This document shows positions 17,694 to 25,751 of a stretch of DNA of 64,000 nt, in pieces. Position 1 is the first letter of the stretch. Every line of letters starts with the position of its first letter. The translations under genes and the position numbers were made by a program. The stretch comes from Desulfovibrio sp. 86 (GTDB lineage: Bacteria > Desulfobacterota > Desulfovibrionia > Desulfovibrionales > Desulfovibrionaceae), in the NCBI RefSeq assembly GCF_902702915.1, contig NZ_LR738849.1, positions 1,178,001 through 1,242,000 of the forward strand, given 5' to 3'. The notes under the pieces are model-generated. The model was not told the origin of the DNA, did no database searches, and saw only the letters and a list, made by a program, of their open reading frames with translations.

Positions 17694-19129
17694 AAGGCAA
17701 AGAATTGCGGATTGTGGGTTTTCTCTGCAACTGGTGCTCCTATGGCGGCGCCGACACAGCTGGTGTGGCCCGCGCCACACAGCCCACGGATCTGCGTATC
17801 ATACGTGTGCCCTGCTCGGGCCGCATCGACCCCCTGTTCATCGTCAAGGCCCTGCTTAACGGGGCGGACGGCGTGCTGGTTTCCGGCTGCCATCCGCGCG
17901 ACTGCCACTACGCGGCCGGCAACTTCTACGCCCGCCGCCGTCTTGAGGTGCTCAAGCAGTTTTTGCCCGTACTTGGCATTGACGACCGCCGCTTTGAATA
18001 CACCTGGGTTTCGGCTTCCGAAGGCCAGCGCTGGCAGCAAGTGGTGACGCTCTTTACCGACCGCATCCACAAGCTCGGCCCCGCGCCCAGCCTTGAAGAT
18101 CCCGAACCGCTGCTCAAGATAGCCGACATGGCGCTTACCTCGCTGCGGCCTCTGGGCACAGGGCAAAGCGCCGCCCTCGGCGAACTCAAGGACGCCATCA
18201 AGGCCAAACTGCCCGAACTGGACATGGTGCTCGGCTGGGGCGAAGGCTATGACGCCGCCCATACCGTGCCCATCTTCATGAAGACGCCCGAAGACGTGGA
18301 CAAGCTCGTGTGGGGGCCCTTCAACGTCAACAACCTCGCCGTGTACCTGCCCTCCTTCAAGGGCAAGAAAGTCGGCATCGTGGTCAAGGGCTGCGACTCC
18401 CGCTCCGTGGTGGAACTGCTGCAGGAAAAGCTCATCCGCCGCGAGGACGTGACCATCTTCGCCATGCCCTGCGAGGGCACGCTGGATATGGCCCGCGTCA
18501 ACCAGGGTCTTGGCCGGTACACAAAGATCGACAAGGTGGAGTATGACGAGGCTGGCGTCACCATCACGGCTGACGGCAAGCCCATCCGCTTCTGCATGAC
18601 CGACTACGCCCAGGGCAAATGCTACGGCTGTACCACGCCCTCGGCGGTGCTGGCCGACACGCGCCTCGGCATGCCCGTCAAGGTGGAGGCAGGCCCCTAT
18701 ACCCCGCCGGAACTGGCCCTGCTGGACTCTATGAGTCTTGAAGAACGCATGGCCTTCTGGCGCGGCCAGATGGATCGCTGCCTGCGCTGCTACGCCTGCC
18801 GCAATGCCTGCCCCATGTGCGTCTGCCGCGACTTCTGCGTTTCCGACAGCCGCGACCCGCACTGGATGACGCAGGACGACAGCGTAAAGGAAAAACTGTT
18901 CTTCCAGACCATACACGCCATGCACCTTGCCGGTCGCTGCACGGGCTGCGGCGAATGCCAGCGGGCCTGCCCCGTGGGCATTCCCATCCTTGCCCTGCGC
19001 CAGCAGATCGCCCGCGCCGTGGGTCAGCTCTTTGACGGCTACAAGTCCGGCCTCAATGCCGAGGACGTGCCGCCGCTGCTGGGCTATGAAGTGGAAGAAA
19101 AGAACATCCATGAGAGGGACTGGAAATGA
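17681..19129 (+). CDS. flxDC: FlxD-FlxC fusion: MvhD-like electron-transfer domain plus iron-sulfur domain
   Basis: 482 aa. Residues ~8-130 are an MvhD/FlxD domain with CNWCSYGGAD, VPCSGRID and GCHPRDCHY, which in MvhD bind a [2Fe-2S] cluster and dock to HdrA. Residues ~180-480 match the FlxC/FrhB-like iron-sulfur part: GKKVGIVVKGCDSRSVVELL, then CLRCYACRNACPMC and CTGCGECQRACPVG, two [4Fe-4S] motifs. In described Flx clusters these are usually spoken of as two proteins; here one frame covers both with no internal stop. SD GGAGG lies about ten bases before the ATG at 17681. The last four bases overlap flxB. Confidence 0.8.
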   Translation: MPVLEGKELRIVGFLCNWCSYGGADTAGVARATQPTDLRIIRVPCSGRIDPLFIVKALLNGADGVLVSGCHPRDCHYAAGNFYARRRLEVLKQFLPVLGIDDRRFEYTWVSASEGQRWQQVVTLFTDRIHKLGPAPSLEDPEPLLKIADMALTSLRPLGTGQSAALGELKDAIKAKLPELDMVLGWGEGYDAAHTVPIFMKTPEDVDKLVWGPFNVNNLAVYLPSFKGKKVGIVVKGCDSRSVVELLQEKLIRREDVTIFAMPCEGTLDMARVNQGLGRYTKIDKVEYDEAGVTITADGKPIRFCMTDYAQGKCYGCTTPSAVLADTRLGMPVKVEAGPYTPPELALLDSMSLEERMAFWRGQMDRCLRCYACRNACPMCVCRDFCVSDSRDPHWMTQDDSVKEKLFFQTIHAMHLAGRCTGCGECQRACPVGIPILALRQQIARAVGQLFDGYKSGLNAEDVPPLLGYEVEEKNIHERDWK

Positions 19130-20199
19130 GCATGACCCGATTTGTAACCCCCGACGGTTTGCCCGCCTTTCTGGCCTTTCTCTCGCAACAAGGCAATCGC
19201 GTGCTTGTGCCCGTGGAAAAGCCTGCGGCCAAGCGCTCGGTGGTGTTTGAACCCTGGCGCGAAGGCATGGCCTTCACCCTTGAAAAAGCCACCGTGCCCG
19301 CCAAGGAGGCCGTGCTGCCCCAGAGCGAAACCCTGGTGCGCTACAAAAAAAGCAAGGACCCGGAAAATCCGGACCGCGTAGCCATACAGCTTGACGACAA
19401 GCCCGAGGCCGAAGCCACGGTGGTTTTCGCCACCCGCCCCTGCGACGCGCGCGGCTACGTCGTCCTTGACCGGCCCTATCTCAAGGGACCCTTCGCCGAC
19501 CCCTACTACAAGGCCCGGCGCGAGGCGCTCACCGTCATCAGCCTGACCTGCAACTCCGGCTGCAATACCTGCTTCTGCCACTGGGTTGGCGGCGGCCCCA
19601 CCTCTCCTGAAGGTTCGGACATTCTCATGACCGAAATCGAGGGCGGCTACGTGCTTCAGGCCATCACCCCCAAGGGTGAGGAACTGCTGGCCGCCTCTTC
19701 GCTGGAAGACGGCGCTGACCGCTTCTCCAAGGTTGAGGAAGTGCGCAAGGCAGCCTGGGCCAGCCTTGTGCCCGCCCCCAATCTCAAGGAAGCCCCGGAA
19801 AGACTGGCGGCCCTGTTCACGGATGTGGAGTTCTGGCAAAACCAGACCGACCGTTGCCTGTCCTGCGGCGCATGCACCTACTTCTGCCCCACCTGCTATT
19901 GCTTCAACATCACCGACGAAGGTGAAGGCCTGAGCGAAAAAGGCGGCCGCCGCCTGCGCAGCTGGGACAACTGCATGTCGTCGCTGTTCACGCGTGAGGC
20001 CAGCGGGCATAACCCCCGCACCGTAAAAGCCTTCCGCATGCGCAACCGCGTTTCGCACAAGTACTCCACCTATCCTGAAAACTGGGGTTCGTTCTCCTGC
20101 AGCGGCTGTGGCCGGTGCATCAGCAACTGCCCCGTCTGTCTGGACATCCGCGCCATCGTACTGGCAGCGCTGGAAGCCAAGCAGCCCAAAGCCGAGTAG
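19126..20199 (+). CDS. flxB: FlxB-like iron-sulfur subunit
   Basis: 357 aa related to the beta subunits of sulfhydrogenase and anaerobic sulfite reductase (AsrA-type). An N-terminal metal/Fe-S region has FATRPCDARG and CNSGCNTCFCHWVGG; the C-terminal half has CLSCGACTYFCPTCYC and CSGCGRCISNCPVC, two [4Fe-4S] motifs. It would carry electrons from FlxA to FlxC/D. The start overlaps the previous stop (ATGA). FlxB versus FlxC naming follows domain resemblance. Confidence 0.8.
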   Translation: MSMTRFVTPDGLPAFLAFLSQQGNRVLVPVEKPAAKRSVVFEPWREGMAFTLEKATVPAKEAVLPQSETLVRYKKSKDPENPDRVAIQLDDKPEAEATVVFATRPCDARGYVVLDRPYLKGPFADPYYKARREALTVISLTCNSGCNTCFCHWVGGGPTSPEGSDILMTEIEGGYVLQAITPKGEELLAASSLEDGADRFSKVEEVRKAAWASLVPAPNLKEAPERLAALFTDVEFWQNQTDRCLSCGACTYFCPTCYCFNITDEGEGLSEKGGRRLRSWDNCMSSLFTREASGHNPRTVKAFRMRNRVSHKYSTYPENWGSFSCSGCGRCISNCPVCLDIRAIVLAALEAKQPKAE

Positions 20200-20207
20200 G
20201 AGCAGAC

Positions 20208-21224
20208 ATGGCAACCAAGAAGAATACTACCAAAGCCACAAACGACTCCCAGGCGGCCGCTCCCGCAGCCGCGGCCAAGGCCGCTGAAGTCCAGACCGAA
20301 GCGGCAAAGCCCGAAGCCGCGCAGGCGGCTGCGCCCAAGGGCCAGCCCCAGGCCAAGGGCGGCATGCTGCGTGAAATAACGCCCCGCCCGCAGCCTGCGG
20401 GCAACCCGTACCTGCCCATGCCCGCCACCGTGGCTGAAGTTATTCAGGAGACAGGCAACATCCGCACCCTTCGCGTGGTGCTCGACGACGCCGACGCCAT
20501 GAAAAACTTCACCTACGAACCCGGTCAGGTGGGGCAGTTCTCCGTCTTTGGCGCGGGCGAATCCACCTTTGTCATCAACTCGCCGCCGTCGCAGAAGAAC
20601 TATCTGCAGTTCTCCGTCATGCAGGCAGGGGAAGTCACCGCCGCCATCCACCGCCTGTCGCCCGGCGACAAGGTGGGCGTGCGCGCGCCGCTGGGCAACT
20701 TCTTTCCCTACAATGACTGGAAGGGCAAGGACATCTTCTTCGTGGGCGGCGGCATCGGTATGGCCCCCATCCGCACCATCATGATGCACATTCTGGAAAA
20801 CAGGAAGGATTACGGCAAGGTGAGCCTGCTCTACGGCGCGCGCACCCCCCGCGACATGGCCTTCAGCTATGAAACTGAAGACTGGCTGCGCCGCGACGAT
20901 CTGGACTGCACCCTGTGCATCGACGCGCCCTTTGAAGGATGGGAACACAAGGTCGGCCTTATCCCCAACGTGCTCACCGAACTGAATCCCGATCCCAAAA
21001 ACTGCGTGGCCGTGCTCTGCGGGCCGCCCATCATGATCAAGTTCACGGTGCAGGCTCTGGAAAAACTCAAGTTCGCCCCGGAAAACATCGTCACCACCCT
21101 TGAAAAGCGCATGAAGTGCGGCATCGGCATCTGCGGCCGCTGCAACATCGGCGGGCGCTACGTCTGCGTGGACGGCCCGGTGTTTACCTGGAAAGAACTG
21201 CAGGAACTGCCGCCTGAAATGTAG
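20208..21224 (+). CDS. flxA: FlxA: FAD/NAD(P)-binding oxidoreductase subunit
   Basis: 338 aa, the NADH-reacting subunit of the Flx-Hdr complex. After an unusual Lys/Ala-rich N-terminal tail of ~60 residues comes a ferredoxin-reductase FAD domain (YEPGQVGQFSVFG, FVINSPPS), a NAD domain (FVGGGIGMAPIRTI, LLYGARTPRDM), and a C-terminal cysteine cluster CGIGICGRCNIGGRYVC like the [2Fe-2S] site of PyrK-type proteins. The ATG at 20208 follows AGGAG by five bases. It is the last gene of the operon; two terminator cassettes follow. Confidence 0.85.
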   Translation: MATKKNTTKATNDSQAAAPAAAAKAAEVQTEAAKPEAAQAAAPKGQPQAKGGMLREITPRPQPAGNPYLPMPATVAEVIQETGNIRTLRVVLDDADAMKNFTYEPGQVGQFSVFGAGESTFVINSPPSQKNYLQFSVMQAGEVTAAIHRLSPGDKVGVRAPLGNFFPYNDWKGKDIFFVGGGIGMAPIRTIMMHILENRKDYGKVSLLYGARTPRDMAFSYETEDWLRRDDLDCTLCIDAPFEGWEHKVGLIPNVLTELNPDPKNCVAVLCGPPIMIKFTVQALEKLKFAPENIVTTLEKRMKCGIGICGRCNIGGRYVCVDGPVFTWKELQELPPEM

Positions 21225-21248
21225 AGAGCGTTGATGCTGGAATGATTT

Positions 21249-21287
21249 GTGGGGGAGGGACCTTTTGATAAAAGGCCCCTCCCCCAC
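21249..21287 (+). terminator. Terminator cassette (copy 2), after flxA
   Basis: GTGGGGGAGGGACCTTTT / AAAAGGCCCCTCCCCCAC inverted repeat, 25 bases after the flxA stop. Confidence 0.8.
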
Positions 21288-21337
21288 GTTTATTTATATG
21301 CCATGTGGCAAGGGCAAGTGGAGTGTTGCACTGATCT

Positions 21338-21378
21338 GTGGGGGAGGGACCCTTTTGAAAAAGGGTCTCCTCCCCCAC
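21338..21378 (+). terminator. Terminator cassette (copy 3), tandem to copy 2
   Basis: GTGGGGGAGGGACCCTTTT / AAAAAGGGTCTCCTCCCCCAC, followed by the conserved tail CCCCCACCCCCTAAAACTTTTA found beside other copies. Confidence 0.75.
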
Positions 21379-21407
21379 GCCCCCACCCCCTAAAACTTTT
21401 ATTTTTT

Positions 21408-21555
21408 GGGAAATGCGCAGTTATTCCGTTTGGCGGCCTTGCTTCACTTTTTTTGAAACAGTCGAGGACGGAAGAGTCCGCTCCTGCTTCAAAAAAAGAT
21501 CGCCCCTTGCCAAACGAAACAGCTGCGCGTTTCCAAGAGGCTCTTTAATCAGTGT
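21408..21555 (-). repeat. ~155-bp TAGGGAA-family element (copy A, reverse orientation)
   Basis: Reverse complement of the elements at 26907 and 61548, with the same central palindrome (TTTTTTTGAA ... TTCAAAAAAA flanking TCGAGGACGGAAGAGTCC) and inverted arms GTTTGGCGG / TTGCCAAAC. The element ends are more worn here. 21556-21792 holds no other recognisable feature. Confidence 0.8.
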
Positions 21556-21792
21556 TTTCTTTTATTCCTGTCTCAGTCTCTTGCAAAAAACCTGCTGCCT
21601 CCAACAGGACCCGCAGAAGGCTGAACGCACATCACTCAAAGATAAAACTACCCTAATTAACAGTGATTTTTCTCTCCTCAGACAGAAGAGAAAAACACTG
21701 GAAATAATTCCTGAAATGTGTTTCCATACTAAAAAGATATGAAAACACGCGATCACACATCGCAAGCCACTACAGACAATTATGGAGAAGAC

Positions 21793-22320
21793 ATGCGTCA
21801 CCCCCACACCACAGGATATTCCACCGCCAAGGCCCTGCCGTTGCCCTTTGACCGGCAGGTTCGCGCCCTGCTTCTGACGGCCCTTGCCCTTTGCTGTGCC
21901 CTCTTTGCAGCCCCTGCCCAGGCCGGGCCTTTCGGCAACCTCTTCAGCAAGGAAACCGTGCTGGAAGTCAAGGACGGGGCCGTTTCGCTGCCCGTGTCCG
22001 GCGTGAGCGTCAAGGCTTCTTTTTATAAGGTCAAGATTGACGGAACCGACGTGATCTTTTTTGCCCTGCTGGATTCCGCCGGAAAGGTCCGCGTGGCTCT
22101 GGATGCCTGCGATTCCTGCTGGGCTTCGGGCAAGGGGTACAAACAGCAGGGCGATTCAATGGTCTGCCAGAACTGCGGCATGGCTTTTCACGCCGACCGC
22201 ATCGGCCTCCGCAAGGGCGGCTGCAATCCGCACCCCGTGGCCTACAGCCTTTCAGACGCTACCGTCGTCATTCCGGCAACGGAACTTCAGGCTGGCGTCA
22301 AGTTTTTCGGGTCCCGGTAA
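21793..22320 (+). CDS. DUF2318 (FtrD-like) exported Fe-S/metal protein
   Basis: 175 aa. A signal-peptide/anchor segment (LLLTALALCCALFAAPAQA) is followed by a DUF2318 domain: LDACDSCWASGKGYKQQGD, then MVCQNCGMAF and GGCNPHP. DUF2318 proteins accompany periplasmic iron-handling systems, and the CxxC pairs suggest metal or redox chemistry outside the cytoplasm. The ATG at 21793 has GGAGA upstream; the frame is open from 21739. The permease gene starts three bases after the stop, so these form one operon. No ftr1 or p19 gene is present nearby. Confidence 0.8.
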   Translation: MRHPHTTGYSTAKALPLPFDRQVRALLLTALALCCALFAAPAQAGPFGNLFSKETVLEVKDGAVSLPVSGVSVKASFYKVKIDGTDVIFFALLDSAGKVRVALDACDSCWASGKGYKQQGDSMVCQNCGMAFHADRIGLRKGGCNPHPVAYSLSDATVVIPATELQAGVKFFGSR

Positions 22321-22323
22321 TAC

Positions 22324-23928
22324 ATGAACATCATAACCATTCCCTTACGCTGCCTGCGGCAGAAATGGGGGCGCTCCGCCGCGCTGCTGTCGGTCTTTCT
22401 GCTCGGCGTGGCGGCCATTACCGCCCTCAACAACGTGTCTTCCTCCGTGGCCGAAGGATTTGAAAAAAAACTCAGCGCCTTCGGAGCCAACATCGCCATT
22501 ACCCCCAAGAGGGAAACCCTCCAGATTTCCTATGGCGGCATCCCTCTTGGCAACGCCACGGTGGACAACGGCTATATTCCCCTGGCCGAAACCCAGCGCG
22601 CCATTGAGGGCATCCCCCTCCGGGACAGAATATCCGTGGTGGCCCCCAAGCTCGCGGGCCTTGTGGCCTTTGCCGCAAAGGCAGGCGAAACCCCAGTGCT
22701 TGTGCCCCTTGTGGGCGTCAATTTTGAGTCCGAAGTGGAGTTAAAGCAGTTCTGGCATGCGCAAGGTTCCATCCCCGGCGTTGCAACCATGCAGGCCCCC
22801 GACCCGCTCATGCAGCGCCTTGAAGGGCAGCACGCCAAACACGCCAGCCAGGCTGACACCCCCGGAGCTCCCGCGCCCGGCCCCAACATGGCAACCACCG
22901 GCACGGCGGGCACAAATATGTCGGGCGCGAACATGACGGCCCCAGCCATGACAGGCACAGCCGTGGCTCCCGTGCCCGGCTCCAGTGCTCCCAATGCCTT
23001 TTCCTCCGCAGCCGATAACGACGACTGCTGCGCGGGCATTATGGACATCCCTGATTTCCATGCGGGACAACCAGGACACGCTGGGCAGGATTTCAACCCC
23101 GCGCAGGCCGACATGGGCCATACCGCCATGCTGGACGCCGCACGACCTGACGCGCCCGACGGGCAGCATACCGCAGCACAGCACCCGGATCAGACGCTTA
23201 CGCCCGAGCGCCATTTGCTGGCCGGAGCAACCGTGGCGGAGCGTCTCAAGCTTGGCCCTGGGCAGACAATCTGGCTCAATGGCGCGCAGTACCTTGTGGA
23301 GGGCGTGCTGCAACCCACGGGCAGCGATGACGACAGCGTTCTTTTTGCCCATCTGCCCGAAGCGCAGAAACTTTTTCACGCGCCCGACGCGGCCAGTTTT
23401 ATCGAAGCGGCCGCGCTCTGCTCCGGCTGCCCCATTGAGGATATTGTCAACGAACTGGGCGCGGCCCTGCCCGGCCAGGACATCCGGGCCTTGCGGCAGG
23501 TGGTGGCCCAGCGCATGTACTCCATTTCCTTCGCGCAGAACATGGCCCTTGTGGTGACGGTGGTCATCCTGTTCTCCGCATGCGTTATGGTGGTCATGTC
23601 CATGCTGGTTTCCGTCAACGAACGCCGCAAGGAAATCGGCCTGCTGCGCGCTGTGGGTTTTTCGCGCCGGGCGGTTTTCTTCATCTTTGCCGCCGAAGCC
23701 CTTGTTATCGGCTTTCTGGCTGGCGTGGCGGGATATGCGGCGGGATACGCGGCTGGCAGCAAGGTGCTTGTGGCCATGCAGATAGAGGCTGCGGCCTATC
23801 CGGCCTTTTCCTTCGCGGCCCTGTTCGGCTACGGACTGATGGCAAGCGCCCTGGCGGTGCTGGCCGCCGCCTTTCCCGCATGCAAGGCGGCCCGCGCCAA
23901 TCCGGCGGAAGCGCTCACCTCGCTGTAG
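22324..23928 (+). CDS. ABC transporter permease (FtsX/MacB type) with Met/His-rich insertion
   Basis: 534 aa. One N-terminal membrane helix (~18-38), a large extracytoplasmic domain and three C-terminal helices (~395-530) with the FtsX signature ERRKEIGLLRAVGFSRRAV. Related permeases are ~400 aa. The excess is an insertion at about 155-292 rich in Met, His, Pro, Ala and Gly (MATTGTAGTNMSGANMTAP, DCCAG, DFHAGQPGHAG, ADMGHTAML), which looks like a flexible metal-binding loop. Operon with the DUF2318 gene before and the ATPase after. The cargo is unknown; iron, copper or haem are guesses from partners and composition. Confidence 0.82.
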   Translation: MNIITIPLRCLRQKWGRSAALLSVFLLGVAAITALNNVSSSVAEGFEKKLSAFGANIAITPKRETLQISYGGIPLGNATVDNGYIPLAETQRAIEGIPLRDRISVVAPKLAGLVAFAAKAGETPVLVPLVGVNFESEVELKQFWHAQGSIPGVATMQAPDPLMQRLEGQHAKHASQADTPGAPAPGPNMATTGTAGTNMSGANMTAPAMTGTAVAPVPGSSAPNAFSSAADNDDCCAGIMDIPDFHAGQPGHAGQDFNPAQADMGHTAMLDAARPDAPDGQHTAAQHPDQTLTPERHLLAGATVAERLKLGPGQTIWLNGAQYLVEGVLQPTGSDDDSVLFAHLPEAQKLFHAPDAASFIEAAALCSGCPIEDIVNELGAALPGQDIRALRQVVAQRMYSISFAQNMALVVTVVILFSACVMVVMSMLVSVNERRKEIGLLRAVGFSRRAVFFIFAAEALVIGFLAGVAGYAAGYAAGSKVLVAMQIEAAAYPAFSFAALFGYGLMASALAVLAAAFPACKAARANPAEALTSL

Positions 23929-23946
23929 CCATAAGGATACATATAT

Positions 23947-24627
23947 ATGCTTGAAGCAATTGATATAGTTAAATCCTACCGGGCGGGCGTTCAGGCCGCG
24001 CCCGTGCTGCGCGGCGTAAACCTGCGCATTGAAGAAGGCGAGTTTGTGGCAGTGACGGGCCGCTCCGGGTCCGGAAAATCCACCATGCTCAATGTGCTCT
24101 CCACCCTTACGGAGCCGGACAGCGGCCAGGTGCTGTTTCAGGGGGCCGATCTTGCCGCCATGCGTGAGCAGGAGCGCGACCGCCTGCGCAACAACGCCTT
24201 TGCCATGATCTTTCAGGCCCACCACCTTATGCCCTACCTGTCGGTGCTGGAAAACGTCCTGCTGCCGGGGGCCAACGGCTTTCGCGGCATAAGCGCGCAG
24301 CAGCGCCAAAGGGCCGTGAGCTGCCTTGAGCGCGTGGGCCTGGAGCACAAGCAAAACAGCCTGCCTTCCGAGCTTTCGGGCGGCGAACAGCAGCGCGTGG
24401 CTATCGCACGGGGCCTGGCATCCGGCCCGCGCATGCTTTTTGCCGACGAGCCCACGGGCAGCCTGGACATGACCACGGGCGATGCCATCATGCAGCTCTT
24501 GCGTGAACTCAATGGTGAAGGGCTGACCATCGTCATGGTCACCCACAACCCCGACTATGCGGCGCTGGCCGGGCGTTGCGTCCAGATGCGTGAAGGGCGC
24601 GTGCTGCCGGACGGCATTCCGGCATAG
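23947..24627 (+). CDS. ABC transporter ATP-binding protein (LolD/MacB family)
   Basis: 226-aa ATPase that energises the permease encoded just upstream. Walker A GRSGSGKST, signature ELSGGEQQRVAIARG, Walker B MLFADEPTGSLD and the H-loop VTHNPD are all intact. It belongs to the family that pairs with FtsX-type permeases for mechanotransmission rather than classical import. AAGGA precedes the ATG. The three-gene set resembles the DUF2318-permease-ATPase part of Campylobacter-type P19/Ftr1 loci. Confidence 0.9.
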   Translation: MLEAIDIVKSYRAGVQAAPVLRGVNLRIEEGEFVAVTGRSGSGKSTMLNVLSTLTEPDSGQVLFQGADLAAMREQERDRLRNNAFAMIFQAHHLMPYLSVLENVLLPGANGFRGISAQQRQRAVSCLERVGLEHKQNSLPSELSGGEQQRVAIARGLASGPRMLFADEPTGSLDMTTGDAIMQLLRELNGEGLTIVMVTHNPDYAALAGRCVQMREGRVLPDGIPA

Positions 24628-24824
24628 GCCACAAAGGATAGGGGCAGCGGTTGCAAGGCCCAAAAAGGGGGGTACAGGCTGGCTAACGCGCGCGCCTTGC
24701 CTGTGTGCGGGGCATGCCTTGTGCGCGACCGCGCCAGCGGCAGCCCCTGTGGCAAGGTATTGCCTGTTGACAGACGCGCCCCTGTGGGTAATGGAAGAAC
24801 GAGTCTTTCACCAAGGGAGTATCC

Positions 24825-25364
24825 ATGAAGAAAGTTCTTGTTCTCTGTTGCCTGCTGATGGGTCTGCCTGTGGCGGCCCAGGCCGCCAATGACAAAATCT
24901 CGCCCAATAGCTTTATTTGCGCCGAGCTTGTGACCATGCCCATGACGGACGGCGGCCAGCCGCCCATATTTGAAGCGCTTCAGATCGACGGCTACGTCAG
25001 CGCCGGTGCGGGCGACACCGTGGCCCATCCCGACATTCTGGCCCCTCTGCTTACCGGAGTATACACATACTGTCAGAGCCACCCCACCGAAAAGGTTGCC
25101 GACATCTGGGCCAAGGCGCGCAAGGCCCAGGACATTCCCGAAGGCGACACCTGGCAGGCTGACAAAACCAAGTGCAGCGACTACAATGCCGACCCTGACA
25201 ACGGCAGCGGCTTTGTGATCTGGCTGGACGGTTACAACCGCAGCAAAAACAAAACCGAAGCCTCTGTGCTTAACAGCGACGCCACCATCAAGGCATTTCT
25301 GGACGCCTGCACCAAGCAGCCGGACGCCCTCATGCTGGACGTGCTGGCCAAGAGCGCCAAGTAG
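24825..25364 (+). CDS. Exported protein with two HdeA/HdeB-like domains
   Basis: 179 aa with a clear signal peptide (cleavage near AQA/AND at 20). The mature part looks like two tandem copies of the acid-chaperone fold. Domain 1 (~27-100) has Cys32 and Cys83 (SFICAEL ... VYTYCQSHP). Domain 2 (~112-175) has Cys117 and Cys162 (KTKCSDYN, VIWLDGYN, LDACTKQP). The spacing, the W-x-x-GY block and the C-terminal Cys match HdeA/HdeB, which are normally single-domain ~90-aa proteins with one disulfide. A periplasmic acid-stress holdase role is inferred. GGGAG lies before the ATG. Monocistronic with its own terminator. Confidence 0.65.
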   Translation: MKKVLVLCCLLMGLPVAAQAANDKISPNSFICAELVTMPMTDGGQPPIFEALQIDGYVSAGAGDTVAHPDILAPLLTGVYTYCQSHPTEKVADIWAKARKAQDIPEGDTWQADKTKCSDYNADPDNGSGFVIWLDGYNRSKNKTEASVLNSDATIKAFLDACTKQPDALMLDVLAKSAK

Positions 25365-25403
25365 CCCACATAAAGAATTCTTTGCCGCTCAAAAGAGCAG
25401 ATC

Positions 25404-25431
25404 AACGTTGAGAATGTACATTCTCAACGTT
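25404..25431. repeat. 28-bp perfect palindrome
   Basis: AACGTTGAGAATGT and its exact complement, preceded by AGAGCAGATC. It looks like a variant of the TAGAGCA-family core (compare 1072 and 45941). Confidence 0.7.
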
Positions 25432-25486
25432 TAAGATACGCCCGCTCCGGCGCCCAACCGCGCAAGCAACTAGCGTTACTGTCTGC

Positions 25487-25526
25487 AAAAAAAGCAGCCG
25501 TCTCCAAAGAGACGGCTGCTTTTTTT
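25487..25526. terminator. Bidirectional terminator after the HdeA-like gene
   Basis: AAAAAAAGCAGCCGTCTC pairs with GAGACGGCTGCTTTTTTT around loop CAAA. Confidence 0.92.
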
Positions 25527-25691
25527 CGCGTGTTCCGCGCGGGCTTTGACGCTTTTCCCCTTGGGGCATTTACCATTTGCAATGTTCGCATTCGCATTTC
25601 GTGACAAGGATTTTCAGAAAAATCCTGCAGGGCAGTTAACCCTTTTCATCCATTACCCGCCCTAAAAATAAAAGTTTTAGGGGGTGGGGGC

Positions 25692-25732
25692 GTGGGGGAG
25701 GAGACCCTTTTGCAAAAGGGTCCCTCCCCCAC
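25692..25732 (-). terminator. Terminator cassette (copy 4)
   Basis: GTGGGGGAGGAGACCCTTTT / AAAAGGGTCCCTCCCCCAC. The tail AAAAGTTTTAGGGGGTGGGGG lies on its left, so this copy is inverted and sits just after the stop of the minus-strand transporter gene. Confidence 0.8.
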
Positions 25733-25751
25733 AAAGTATTTCAAAAGCACA

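Noticed and set aside
14237-21224. Selenocysteine codon in hdrA or flx genes (selB is nearby)
   Set aside because: All cluster positions are encoded by Cys codons and no in-frame TGA interrupts the frames.
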